Assembly: GCF_024586455.1 (NCBI RefSeq)
Contig: NC_065922.1
Location: 1,984,001-2,048,000 of the forward strand
Direction: 5' to 3'
Length of the DNA stretch: 64,000 bases
Source of the DNA: Bactrocera neohumeralis
Taxonomy: Eukaryota; Arthropoda; Insecta; Diptera; Tephritidae
The notes under the pieces: generated by a model
Database searches by the model: none
What the model saw: the letters and a program-made list of their open reading frames with translations, nothing else
Told to the model about the DNA's origin: nothing
In this document: positions 1 to 14,000 of the stretch, piece after piece
Numbering within the stretch: position 1 is the stretch's first letter
Layout: every line of letters begins with the position of its first letter
Program-made: the position numbers and the translations under genes

Positions 1-3000
1 TTTCATAGTTATAAGCACAAAAATGGAGAATGCCAAGAATCTGTAAGCAAGATTTAAATCTGAATATTTTCAAAGTGCTCAAATTGATCAAGTGAATTGA
101 TCAATTGGTTTGTGGTGTTTGGAGTATTTTGAATCCAAAGCCTTGGTTGAAACTTTTTCCGTTCAACACAAATTAAAAAAGATTTATTTTTTAAAATTTT
201 TGATTATTACTGTTGTTTTCACATAATGTGGCAAATCGTCATGAAATTACAAATAGTATTCAAGTATGCACACGCTCTGCTTCTTTAGTAATCGAACGAG
301 GTGTGACTAGGGGAATGTTCTTGCATTCGCTTTCGCTTTCGTTTGCCTCAACAATGCGACGTCAGTTGCAAGTTCAAGCCATATCCATTCAATTTAACTT
401 TGACTGATATAACAAATACATTCACATATATATGTATGTGCTTACTACCATATGTATGTAATCCATCTCATCACCATCCGATAAGAGACTAATGAACGGG
501 GCGCCCCTCCATTGGAAGAGGTGTCAGCAATCACCTCCAACACACTTTCACTTTATCAGTTACGTAAATATGTTATGTCCGTTGGTGTCTACACATGGTG
601 CAAATAAGTTGGTGTTAGTGCAATTGTGGGACGACAAAATCCACTTAAATAAAAATCACGCTGCCAATTGGCGTTTTGTGCGACTAGTTTACGTTACATT
701 TGCTGCATGCAACATAAGTAAGTGCACACGGCAGCCAACAGTAGCTTAAGCATGCACATAAACTCATAGCATGGCAAAGCTTGTCTGGCAAGACAATCAG
801 CCGGGAGACCAAACAACAACGGCAAGAGCGAAGTGCGGCCAGAAGGGAGTGGATGCAGCAACGACAATCCAACTACTGCAGAATCCGACTATGAAAGGGG
901 CAACAATATGAGAACAGAGTGTGTCTGAGACTCCCCCAAGAGCAAAGTCATAGGTGCGCAGCTGGAAGCTGCCAGCTAGACCGAGATCAAGACAGAGGCC
1001 AAAACCGTGTCAGTGCCAGTAGAGCAGACCCAGACTGGCCATATGACGACACGACAAGCGCGCATGCAAACATATTGTATACATTTATCTATAACTGTAT
1101 GTGTGTGTGTGCCATAAAAGCGGTGACGTAATGCCAACTACTCCACTAACACATTTTTCTGCATTCCTGCTGCAACGGCGGCAACTACATCCTCTGTCAC
1201 AGCCAACGTTTGCAGCGCTGCAGCTGCGCTGTCACGCCTAGACGCAAAGCTGCAGCGAATGGAGTCGTAAATATTGCAGAAGAGACAGCACAAAAATAGG
1301 AGCAAAGGAGGAGAGAGTAGACACAAGAATAGCAGAATAGCCGGCAAATAAACCGGCGGCAGGCACAAACTACACAACAACAACTCTTATCAACATAGAA
1401 ATAGAGAAACAGTGGAGTGTAAATTTTCACATGAATGACACCAACAACTGTGTGACCATGAGCGTGCGTGGGGATACGGAGGGCGAGCGGAGGAAATGCG
1501 TACAAATGTCAGGCGACGTGCCTGTGCGTCGTACGCATAGAGCCACTCTAGTCATCACGAATGCCATTGCCAATGCCACTGTGCCACAAACCCAGACACT
1601 ATCGCTCCAACACTCGCGGAACAGACTAGATGCGACCAGCAAAGCAGTTGCGTGCATATATTTGCAATGTACATATGTATGTAAAGTGTGTAAGTGTGTA
1701 AGTGTGCGCAGAGTATTGAAAGAAATCCTACGTCCAACGATGAGTACAGAAACAAGAATATTCTGCTTCAAAAACCGCACATATACATATGTATGTCCGC
1801 GTAGGTCAGACGGGCGACGGGTAGCTGGCGGGCTTTATGGTTAAGCAGTCAGCGCAGCTACACACTCTCTGAGTTGCATAAAGTTCCTACTACAGCTCTG
1901 CAAGAAAATGCAGGCGAAAACTTCTTCCATGATTCATTAAAGAGTTTCTTCAACAGACTCCTGTTGTTTTTAAAATGACCAAACTTGCGCTAATGCTCTT
2001 TTGACAAATTCCAAAGCTTCGAGTATTGAACCCCAGAGCTCAAGTAATATGATTTATCGTTGGCATACAATCAGCAACGGTTGCTGAATACGAAGCTCTG
2101 AGGCTGTCTTTGCTGCCAGAGTTGTCTAATTAAAAAAATATTCAAAGTTGTAAAATATATTGAAATTGACACTTTCGAAATCACCAGTTTTTTAGATAAG
2201 GTAAAATCATTAACAGTAATCTTGCCACAGTTCCGACTGGGTTTGTGATCTTGACTTTCGGTAAACTTCGTGAACATTTAGTTTGCTCGTCAATCCATAC
2301 CTGTGAGTGTGAGTATGCCCAGCCTGTGTAAATGCATTTTATTGCATTGAATATATATACAGATGTGTATGTGGTTGTTTGCACAAAAGCTAGTATGAGA
2401 GTGCCATGTGTACCTCGGTATATGAATATGGGATCGGCCGATCAGCGGCCACTTATCCACACAGACATGTGGCAAATATAGTTGGTGCTAATAATTTTTC
2501 AAGGTTTTGTATTTCAGACGGAAAATAAACAAATCAATTTGTAGAAATAAAAACGAAAGGAATACGAAAACAACGTTCAAATAAACGCGAAGTCATTAAT
2601 AAAGGAAGCTTTGTGCGTCAACTGTCAACTGCAAAATAAGGGAATATTAGATGAGACAGAAGGCGACAGAATGCATAAAGAAGAGCGGGGGAGACCAAAA
2701 ACTAATTGATCGATTAATGATCGACAAGGTCTACCAAGAAATAATGAATTCATTTGAAACTTTAAGTTGCCACAAGAAGCGGAGAACAAAAGTGACCAGC
2801 AATCGAGGTGGAATTTGAAGGGATACTCCCACCATAAGCGCCCTCGTGTACGCATATTCAGTTCACATGCACTTTTTTTCGCCATCCTTGTTGTTGAGGA
2901 ACGGGGTCAATGCAAATGTATGGCTTCTCGGACCATACGATACCCAGAGTTGAAGGAAGTGAGCGCAATTAGCTGCTATTTACAGTTAATAAACAGTGCA

Positions 3001-6000
3001 CGAACACACATCACAATGCCAGCGGGACGATGGCGAGCGAGTAAAATGCATGGGAAGCAGTGAAATAGAAAAGTAAAAACAAGTATGTGCCACAGAAGTT
3101 TAGAAGCCACACAGCGAGTAGCAATAAAGCGAGCACCACACACATTCACATATATGTACATATGTATGTATATGCGTAATTTGCGATAGCCAATAGGGCA
3201 ACAACTGCGCCGCAGTGCACCATATACCATATATTCCCATAGGGCATTTCCGTTGGGCTGGCCTTGATCTCTAATTGACTCGTTTAAAATGTCGTCGAGC
3301 TCGGCTTTGCCACTGAAGCGCTCCGCTGCTAGGCTAAACAAAGAAAATATGTGCACACGAATGTGTACGTATGTATTCACAAACAGACATGCCGGCAAAC
3401 TAGTTTGTGAACTTGATAGAATAGCGCAGGGTAAATGGAAGAGACTCCGCCATCCGACAAATAGATAGACAAAGCAAATAAAACCCGACGCGTCGGCTGC
3501 AAGCGACGAAGGGACAGCCGAATCAATGCAAGTAAAACTTTTTAGCTTACAAACAGGCAAATATTCTCGTATGTACATATGTATGGCAAACCTGGTACAG
3601 GAATGTGCGTTGATTGTGGGCTCTGTGGCGTGCGGTGTTTGGAACAACTGTTGCGCCTCAAAACAGTGTTTGCCCACAACGACTCACGAGGGCCTGCTGA
3701 TTACTCGCATAATCCAAATCATCGCTGGCCTCAACTGCTTGTCACCTCCACACTGACTGCTGTGTGGGCTGCACGGGCAGCAATAATAAAACACACGCAG
3801 CAACGCGAACGGTGGCAGCAGTGGCAGCTCCATTAATGCCGTTCAAGGACGTGTCATATGCATGTGAGTCGATGCACGCGAGCCACCAGTGCGGTGCATA
3901 GAAACTCACATAACACGATTCCTCCAGGCTTAGCCGAGTGCATGCGATGTGCATGCAACAAGCGCATGGTGTGCCGCATGGCTGCCATCGCAGTCGCAGC
4001 TTCTGCCCGCAGAGGCATAGCGGCGTTGCTGTGCTGGTATTCTCGGAAACGGATTCCAAGGCCAACCACATTTAGCCACACTCAACCGCACACAACTCAC
4101 AATAAACAAAGACCCATGCACAAGCACAGCCGCAACTCCGACTCGTATCCATGTCGTTGGAAGTGCGCTGGTATATGTAGCACACTGGCCCTTCATTTAC
4201 TCAGTTGCACTGAAATGCATAAAATCACATGCACATGCAACTAATGCAGTGCCAGCAATTGCCGCTTGTGGCTGGCTGCGGCCGCGCTGACGTCTGATTG
4301 TTGTTGTTACTGTTGTTTTGCCTGACGATAGGCGCCGAGTGGCCCTTGTGTATATGGAATTTGCGGTGGAGCGAGCGGGAATGTGTGCCGGTGCCTGTGG
4401 AAAATTTTCATTGCCAGTCGATGGTGTCGTCGTAGGCAACGAGGCAGAAACTCCGCTATATGAGTCGCACCGTGATGCATTTTCGCAATAAAATTTAAGT
4501 GAAAAAAAAATTGTTTGGAGCAAAGAATATAAAAAAGTCGTCCATTGTTACCATATACACAAAGCATAATTCAGAATGTCTCCAAGGCAGGTATTTAATG
4601 GAAGAATGTCTTCAGGGTTTTATTAGAAGTTTTCTGACAGATTTTAGTCGGAGCGCGTAGGTATTAGTGTAATATTTTTGCTTATTATTTATTCAATATT
4701 AAAATCGCCTTTGCTCATAGTGAAGTGCACCATTTGTACACGTTTCTTCAATAGATGCCGGGTTCCTACGTCCCACACACACGCATTCGAATCTAGGAAC
4801 ATATTCTGCTTTGTAAGCCAAATTGCATAGAGCACCGTTTATGCATTTGTTCATCCTTTACCCACATTGCAGCTCGCATTTTGAGTAACACCCCTGCGCT
4901 CCGCTGTCCACTCACGTCATTGAATTGCTGCGGATTCGTCGTTCACACAGGAAAACAACGGCATTAGCTTGGAGAACGAGGAAACGAAGAAATTGAGAAG
5001 CAGGAAACAAAGCGCACGGGCAACTACAACTACTAGACTAGAGTTCTACCCAGCCATCGGAGGTCTGCGCGGCAACTCACATTGGCTTTGACATTGGCAC
5101 ATTGCAGCAGCGTCGCTGCCGAAGCCGGTGTTTGCCGGCAATTTTGTTTTATTTTTGCTTTTGCTTCCTGTAGTCTACAGCGCTGCTTTCTGATTTTTTA
5201 TTGCCGACTGTTATTTTTATGCGCTTTCCAACTGCATTTCGAGTCAGTCAGTCAGTTGGTCATGAGTGCCGTCACACACTGTTACGATGACGTCGCTCGT
5301 AAGAATGTTGTGGCTGAAGTGGCTGCTTGTCGGTTTTCTTGCCGCCACCAGCGGTAACAGCACCACGCTAGCCCTCGCCGGTGGGACTCTGCATATCCAT
5401 CGGTCGACTTAGCCAAATGGCTAGTCAAACAGCTGGTGGAGTTGTACGACCACAGCGTTGACCAGAAGGGCTGACGTCTGGTCGCTTCGAATTAAGGTAT
5501 GCCGTCATCGCATCTCAATTTACGCTTTGCATAAATGCGGCGACTTTGTAATGACACCCGCCACGAGCGCGTCTACCGCTATTCGCTTTCCGCTTTCGTT
5601 GTGCTGCTAACCCACTCAAAACAAAACAAGTGTCACAAAGGCCAAATATACATACTTATATATACATATATGTATATATATACGTATATATGTAAAGTAT
5701 CGAATATCGATGGCCCAATAAATGAAAGTCCATAAAAAGCAATGTAATGAGGTAACGACTCGAAGGGATCGAAAGAAATGTGTCAGTTTTATTATTACTT
5801 CACTTGTTTTTGTTGCTGACTCTTCGAGCAGACGCTATCATGTCAAGGCCAGTATGTTTCAAAACGAAGACATATTTTTATTGCTTTATATAATAAGCAG
5901 AGACCCTGAGATCGAATCTCTTGATTTGAAGTAAAATCATTCTTAGTGTTTTTCGTCTTTTCTGATCAAATTTTATCCGGTGCTTACTTCTACTCAATAT

Positions 6001-9000
6001 TTCGCAAACACTTCTTGAAATCTAATAATTTTTTTATTTTTAATATTGCATTAACTTGTAATTAATCTATAATAACCCCTCAGAACCCAATTTTTATTTC
6101 ATAAATTTTCCAAAATTTTGCGAAAATAATGAACAAACCCATTGAAAGTAGTATTATCCTCTCTAAACGCATGAGCATTGGACCATTTGCATATGAATGA
6201 CAAGTGGAGTGCTTCACTGCTTGATTCATCACATCACATTCACCTTCGATTTGCGATTCGCATCAATCAGCGTTCTGAGAAGATCAATGGGGTTCTAAAC
6301 TCGAGCGCCGCATGCGCCGATAAGTCAATGGCATAAAAACTGAACTTCGCAATTTCGCGAGGGTACAGTTCAACATGCGCGCTGCACAGTTCAATGTAAC
6401 AACAACAGCAACGGTAACCAGTAAACATCGGTTATGACGCCGAGTGCTGGGGAAGTGAAGCGACATTGAACAAATCGGAGTATAGTCAATCAAGCTGTGT
6501 GCGAAATGAGGAAATACGAAAAAATTTAGTTCATTAACGTAAGGCAGCGGGGGTGATAACCAGCAGTTGAGATCAACAACATCTTTGCAAGCACTTAGAG
6601 CGAATCCAGTATACGGCAATAGTCACGAGGGGAAGAAGGCACAGGCCAACGGACGATTGTAACACTTAGTACCGCTCGCTCTACGCCATTCTCGCCGGTG
6701 TGTGCTAATGTGTGCTAAAGCCGAATGAATTACCGAAAAGCCTGTAGTTGCAATCGCTGCCGCCGCTGTCGTTCGCCTCTTCCTGCTCACGATTTTTATT
6801 TTTTATCTAATAACCTTGTCCAGTGTTATTAAACCCAAAAAGTTTCTTCACCTCAGCGCAATGAGAAATGCTAATGCAAAGGAGAACAACAAAAATACAA
6901 CTCACACATATTCAATGCACAAACAGAAATAAATATAAAGAACAATAAAAAGAGAACGCACTGCAAATAAACTGAAATGGCAAAATCAGAAGCAGAATAA
7001 ATGAATGTTCATAATACGAGCGCTGCTAAAACTGGCTGCCGAGTAACACACAAACACGGCAGTGCAGCGCTCACACGCAGCGTACGTGCGCGATCCACGC
7101 CGAACATGTGTAAGTGCACTGCGCATCGCCAGCGCTGAATTGCTAAAGTAGCTAACGTGGCGCGCAGTCAATTACTCAGACGGCGCATGAACGCCCACCG
7201 CGCGCTCGCACCCGTCCAACAACCACCCACCAATCGCCTACCAGAACGCTGGCGTTTCGCAGCTATAAAGCGCGCGCGTCTGTATCCGAGCTTGTACCCA
7301 CGACGAGGCGCGCAACGAAGTAGAATTGCATAGCATGCGCAGCGTTTGCCGCGGCTTCACTTTATGATGCGTTTGTCAGCAGCGGCCACTTATCGCGCAG
7401 CACAGTTCATTGTATTGCGTTACACAACGTTTAGCGCACAGCGTTAATAGTTATGTACACGTACTTTTCCTAGCACACCAGCAATTAAATTTTGGTCTTC
7501 TGCTCTTCCATACTGTACTCTCCCACACGCACACACACTGGTGACAGCTGAGCACAATGAACCGTAAAAGTTCAAAATCAAATTTAGAACGTTCAGCGAA
7601 AAGCGCTGTGCGTTTTACGCATGCAAACTGCAGACGTGTTCACTTTCCCCCCACTCTAAGACTTCTATATAGGCTACACTCTACCGCTTGCACAAATTTG
7701 CTGCGCGCAGTAAACAGCGCGCGGTTAAGTTAATAACGCGGTCAGAAAACAAACCTCACAATAAATAACAACAATTTTCTTACCGCTGCAACAGCAAAAA
7801 ATATAGCGCGTTCAAAGCGCTACAACAACTCCAAATCATACCGCAAAATATATTTCGCAATTGCACACATAAGCAAATATGGAAAGAGCAAAAGCAAATT
7901 ATTCAGTTAGTGGCTCACAAACACGCGCACAGCAATGCGTACTTACAGCAGGCCCCATGTGAGTTCGTATAAATGCACAACTGCGATTGCGGGTATTTGT
8001 TTGCTTAAACTTTTATTTTTTGCGTTCGTTATCTACCGGGGGTAATGAACGCGCGACCGTCACTTTTTTACCGCGAGCGCGCGTCGGTGCTGCGCCATCG
8101 ATCGCTAGAAATTGTAGGTCGATGTGCAGCAGACAGCATGTTTCCGCAACTAATCGATTTTATAAAATTCTTGACATCGGTCTTCGACCGACACGCCCAC
8201 AACTATGGTATGCGTTTACACTCGGGGTCCCGATAATCTAAAAAATATAGCTCCTCAGTAAAAATCTAATAGTTTTAAATAAAAAGCACAAAATCGTTTC
8301 AATTTGAACGGGCGCTAGGAACACTATTCACACAAATTCAGCCTTGAACTCGACCGTCTGGTATTTCGAAGGCATACCGCTCATTTACAAAAAAAACGTA
8401 CTACAAAAAATAAATATAACGCTGACGATAAGCAAAAAGCAAAACAACTTTTTTGACGCTGACATTTACAATAGATCGCAGGGCGCACCAGTGTGCGTGT
8501 GCTAATAGACACAAGACTAACAAGCGCAGCTGACGCTGAAATATTTTTTACTTTTGCGTCTTAATTTTTTCATATTTTTTTCCAATTCCAAATAACTGTA
8601 GCTTGAGTTGACCACTTTGCATTTTGATTTTATTTTTTGGCAATATGCATTGAGGCATGCTTTCCTCCGATTTTTATTTCAAACACTCTGCATTTACACA
8701 CACGCACATAACACTTTTTTACTTTAACAACGAAATTTATTTGAGATATCGAACTATTTTCGATTTTTATTTTATTTAATTTCTTTATTTTTTCTATAAC
8801 TGAAATTTGTTTCAATTTCTATCACTTCATTTTCACGGTATCGGAGTGCCACCGCTTTCGATGCGCCAAGCGCCACCGACCGCCGCCAAAACTATACTGG
8901 AAAATAGCACTCGATCAGCGCCGCACTATAGGAAAACTTATGGCAAACTCGCTGCCCCAAAACACATGCCCGACCCCAGCGATCACAACACTAGTTTTTT

Positions 9001-10973
9001 GTGACGCTGAGGAAAAGATGATGTTAGTTTTTCACCACAGCCGCAGTCCGACTCCGTCTATGAGTTCGCTGAGCGCGCTGAGAATGTCTGAGCAAAACGT
9101 GGGCATTACTCACTCAGTCGCAAGCTCCACTTTGGTCTAGCCTAGGCTAATGGCGCACTCAAATAGACAAGCCCCACAAGCGGCGATGCGTGAGCACCAA
9201 AAGCGCAAATAGTTCCACCAAAGTTAGTGTGTGTTTGCAAGCAAATAGTTTTAGCGTGCGAGCGATATACACGTGTGAATAGCTGAATGCTGCAAGCTAT
9301 AGAGAGCTCACCTTGCCATGCCTCTTTTCGGGCGCTGCACCAAAGACGAAGTTGGGCAGAGAATTGCATTGCCGATGCAACCGGTCGCCAAAATGCATCT
9401 TCAGTGCAACTCAAAGAGTAGCCAGGAGTGCAGCAGTGCAGAACTCACAGAGAATTTGCAATTCAAATGCATCTGTGCATGACCTGCATCTGTGTGGGTA
9501 ACTGCAGTCAGTCAGATCGATTTTCTACTCGACTCTTGCAAGGAAATGCAAAGTTTTTAATATTTTACGAATATTTAGCAAATTCTTTATTTTCTAGCAC
9601 TCAGTGTATACTGATTTTTACAGCATATTTATACATATAAATATATAGATCAAAAACACTCTATGAAGTTTGTGAGATCAAGATGTAAAATTTCAAAAGA
9701 GTCATTAGACACTCGGTCAGACCGATGATGCCGAAAGCAGAAGTCTGGCACGACCAAAGACCATTGAAAACGATTTCCTTCCTCAAGAACAACAGCAAAA
9801 ACACACCAATCTAATTGTGAAATTGAAAGCAAAAAATAGGCAAATGTTTAACCCCTTAAAATGTCTGGTCTGGCACTTTGCTTCTGTTTCCCCCCATTCT
9901 CTACCTCTTCTAAATCGCATTGGACAAATTTGGCTGACTTAACACTTAAAAGTCGCAGACGTAGCTTAAATTGATGTGGTCGCACCGTCTACGGCGTTTG
10001 TGCAAACTTTTTGCTTAAGCTACCATCGAATGAGTTTTTTTTATTTGCTTTTCGGTTCTCAAGCCACCACCATTTACTATCGTCTATTGTGGCGATCGTC
10101 GCAGACTGTGTTGCCCTTGCCACATATAAGACCCGACCCTCTTATTCTAAACTTAACATCGTTTTTATTATTACCCATTAAAGCTGTGATATTGTTGTTA
10201 TTGCTATTATCGCTTATAAGCTAACTTCAGTTTTCTGTTTTGCTAGCGCTATTTTTTGCTGATTTGTTACTCCAGCACTTCTACACGCAGACGAAGCGGA
10301 AACGAGTTTTGAATTCAATTTTGTGAAGCAAATTTGAGACGCGCCACAAAAACTTTATACAACTAAATACTTTTCGTTCTACGATTTGTATTATTTTCTA
10401 CCTTCGCTGCCTTCCCTTGTTACCCTTTCCAATACTTATTATTAAAGCCCTGTAATAGTGATCTAAACCTCTTTTTTGTGGAACTCTGGCCTCCCTCCAA
10501 CCTCGCATGTGTAGACTTGACTTGGCGACGCGCTGCGAGCGCTCACTTTACTCTTTGCTTTGCTTCAGTTTTTGTGTTTTAGAAATTTGAAATAGCCAAT
10601 AGTATTCAGCTATTACTGACGCCAGCTGTGGAGAGCGCTGAGCAGCGACACACGCGGCGCTCCTGTGTTGGTGAGTGCCAACCGTCGGGAGCAAATTCTA
10701 ACGCATACACTCGACTGCCTTTCGTGGCAGAACGACATGGTGGGCGCGCTTGACTCACACTCTCCGCCTTTGGTAGTCACAGAAGCAGCCAAATGTAGCG
10801 CTGTGATCACACGTTTACTCAGAGTCTAATGCTAACTGTGTTGATTGTCAGCGATTTCTGGCAGATGCTTAGTTTACAATGAGCGCTGCGCTTGTATGGC
10901 AGTGTGGCGAACGCGCAGTGCACATTGCGCTCATTATATATTAGATATTTCACACACACATCCGCACCGTCTG
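1..10973. other. Non-coding upstream or first-intron DNA
   Basis: I find no coding exon I can support here. All open frames are short, often overlap on both strands, and consist of low-complexity or codon-poor translations. The stretch contains scattered CATATGTATGT-type microsatellites (for example near 421-453, 1667-1682, 3150-3170 and 5655-5693), AT-rich runs and a GC-rich patch near 7.0-7.4 kb. Since broad in Drosophila has distant promoters and long introns upstream of its coding start, this DNA may be 5' flank or 5' intron of broad. That is inference, because no splice junction ties it to the coding exons. Confidence 0.6.
7020..7400 (+). promoter_or_regulatory. GC-rich patch with a TATA-like box, possible promoter
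   Basis: Within AT-rich surroundings this stretch is rich in CG and GCGC steps. It contains a TATAAAG box at 7264-7270 followed directly by an alternating CG run. A start site would be expected about 30 bases downstream, near 7295, but no good initiator motif is visible there. It could be a promoter of broad or of a non-coding transcript, or simply an enhancer patch. Evidence is limited to base composition and one TATA match. Confidence 0.25.
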
Positions 10974-11025
10974 AGGTAAATGACCGAATGTCCGACTCGA
11001 CATGACTAGGTTAAGGTGAAGGTCA
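10974..11025 (+). promoter_or_regulatory. Cluster of nuclear-receptor half-sites
   Basis: Two arrangements lie within about 50 bases. At 10974-10986 AGGTAA and TGACCG face each other with one base between them, an inverted-repeat-1 arrangement like ecdysone response elements bound by EcR/USP. At 11008-11025 three half-sites, AGGTTA, AGGTGA and AGGTCA, follow one another head to tail without spacing. The last is preceded by TGA, so TGAAGGTCA also fits an extended monomer site of the FTZ-F1 kind. Broad is a known direct ecdysone target, which makes a regulatory role plausible. Binding itself is inferred. Confidence 0.4.
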
Positions 11026-14000
11026 CACTCGACTACTCAGCGCGCTACATTCTAGCACACTACACTTAGGCAAGAAATCGGCTCTGCGTCGTTCAATGTT
11101 TTCTCAATATGTGAGCTAGAGCAAGCTTTTGCCAAACACTCCTAGCACAGTGGTACCGCCACTCCGCGCTACCCCTCCCCACCCCGCACCCTACGATTTA
11201 CCGGGAGTGAGGCGCCGAGTAGACGAGAGCAAGGTCTATTTGGCTGCATTAGAAATGAAAATAGAGAGGAGGAGAGTCATGGCAGAGCATATGTTTGAAA
11301 GCGAAATTGAATGCAAGAGCGAGTGTATACGAAATATAAGCACATTTGCACCTACAAATAGATCGTCGCGGTGTGCGGGGCGTGAAGTGTAGCTGATCGC
11401 GCTGATTTATGCCATTTGAATGCGATTTGTATGGAGCCAAGACATGTGAAACGCCACAATTAATCGTGAATATCTGTTGTTTCTATTGTTTTTGGCTTTG
11501 CTTTGTTTTCATTCGTTGATGCATAGTTGGTAGCAGGCACAATGCAGACTATAAGTTATTTATGTAGTTTTTTCTTTTATACTTTTGCTTTAGCCCCATT
11601 TAAATTTGAAACTGAAAAATTCCGTCCACTCGCTTTTTTGGTTTTGCTTTGGCAAATGTACACTGTTGCATAGATTCAACTTTTGGTTGTGGCCGTTGCT
11701 GCCGAAACACACCGAGCCCTTCGCCCAGTTCCTACTGGACTCAGACTATGTCTATTACGCTTCCATTTGAGTTGATTTAGTTTGAAAGCTGTTGCTGTTT
11801 CCCTTACTGAAGCAACTGTTGCCCGGTCTTGTTGCTTTTGTCAGGTTTTATTCGCTTTTGCTCTGATAGCGCCTCAGCTCGAGTTCCTTTGCTTGCAGTT
11901 GTTGTCGCTATTAGATTTGCTGACACAAAAACAATGACACTGCCGTGCAAATATGCATATGCATGTACTTGTTTACACATGTGTTTATGTGTCAGAGTGT
12001 GTGCATGCAGAACGTTTGAAGCCATGTGTGTGCGCATGATGGAATGGCACTAGCTTTTCTTGCTTCGGCGGCTGCTGACGGCACTGCGGCGGGCAACAGG
12101 CCCGTTGGGCGGGCGACGGCGGCTAGGGGGCGAGCGCAGCCATTGAACGCGAGACCTTGAACTTGGACTCAGTTATACGTAAATTTTGGTTTTCGTTGCT
12201 GTTAGTGTTAGTGTAGCGCCTCGCTATTGTTATTTAGACTCCCGATGTTTTGTTTCTATTGTTGTTCGGTTTGTAATTTGTTTAAATTTTGCTCGTTTGC
12301 GCTAGAGTGGCCGGCCAACTTTCTTCGAACAAACATTATACTTATACATATTTTATAAATGTCTTATAAAAACGTGTGTATATCTTCCTAAATTTATTTT
12401 TAGCCAATTTGCTTTTTCGTTTATTTTTTGCTTCAAAACTGATTTTTTCGAATGCGACTTTTAAACTTCTTAGTATAAACTTGTGTGTTGGCGCGGACAA
12501 AGCGCAATTAACAAAACAATAATAATCTTTCCAAAACTGACAATAAAATATTCAGCACAATAAATTAGTTCAGTAATTTAGATACACACATTGGGGAGAA
12601 GGCAAAGAGAAAACAACAAAAAGTATTGAAAAAATATAACCGATTGATAAATAGATTTATATATGTATATATAAACATAAATTTAATATAGATTTGCCGC
12701 TTTAGCGAAGAATACTAACCATAAGCCATAACAAAGTAGACAGAATTGCTGTTTGAGGGGCAAGGGTCCCTCCCCAACCCTTACTATATATGTGGGCAGT
12801 ATACTAACATTTTTTGACCACAGAAAACCGCAACGCAATTGCATTAACAAAGTGCGTATAATCGCTCACTTGCTGCCACTTCAACACCCACACTCTCAAA
12901 TGCCCAAACACCATGCTGACATAATTTAGTTAGTCGTTTTATGAATTTGTGGCGCTAAGTCCATGTTTTTGCGTCGCAAACCCGGCTAAAACAGACCACG
13001 TGGTCAAGTAACACCGACACATACACCTAAAGTCCACCGTTACATACACTGCGGGCTAACGGCGGCAATAAAAGCTTGCAAAAGTCGGAAACTAAAAGGA
13101 CTATAAAACGTGGAGTCGCAACCAGACTGTGCCACCCACCCGTGAAAAGTGAAAAAGTGGCTGCGGGTTGGATGTGATTTTTCTTCGCCACTGCATGCAA
13201 CTGCTGCTCATGAATATGCTGGCATGTTTGTGTGGCCGACGTGTGGCACATGACATTTGGGGTGGCAAGAGCACAGCTGGGCGAAGTGCCGCTGCCGATG
13301 CGCTGCTGGCTAATCGTATAGTTGCGTCGCGTCGCTGCCACCGCGCTGAAGCGCTTCGTCGTCACCCTCCTACAGCGCCGCATTAGCAAACTTTTCGAGA
13401 CTATTTCCTTTTTTCAGTCACAACCTGTCTTCCGTTTTGAAGCTAGAGTTCGCTTTCCCACTAGTCTTTGCTCCTGCGAGTCTTGCAACCACGTGACGTC
13501 AACAATGCACAGTCTGCCCTAATGGATGTGAGGAGGTGGGCGGTGATATATACACGCAATCATGTTGCTACTGCAACTGGCACTAGTGGCAGCTATGAAT
13601 GCCACTCGATGCCAGCGATGCGCTGCGTATACACCCTTCTGCGTTCCCGGCAGTGGCAGTCACCTCCTGTCGTCCGCAGACGGACATCTGCTTGGATAGC
13701 CTGGCGTTGCTGGTGTCTAGCTGCGGCTGTCCGTCCACTTTTCTGCTTGCCACTGGCGAATGATGGCGATGATAATGACGTTGGGCGGATGGGTGGCACA
13801 AGCCGCATTCGACAGCGCAGGTTACTCGCTGTGCATGCGAAAACACATAGAAACACATAAGAGCATAAAATCGTGCCGACAACAGCGCGGCATTAGGGTT
13901 AGTTTGTGGCCTTCCTCTTCTATTTCCGTTGGCTGCTCAGCCACGCTGTTGCGCCCATGTGACGGCATCGGTTGTTGCCGGCGCTTTCTTTGTACTTTTG

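Noticed and set aside
2976..3677. Minus-strand frame of 233 codons in the upstream region
   Set aside because: It has no recognisable domain and spans microsatellite sequence; the composition looks like translated non-coding DNA.
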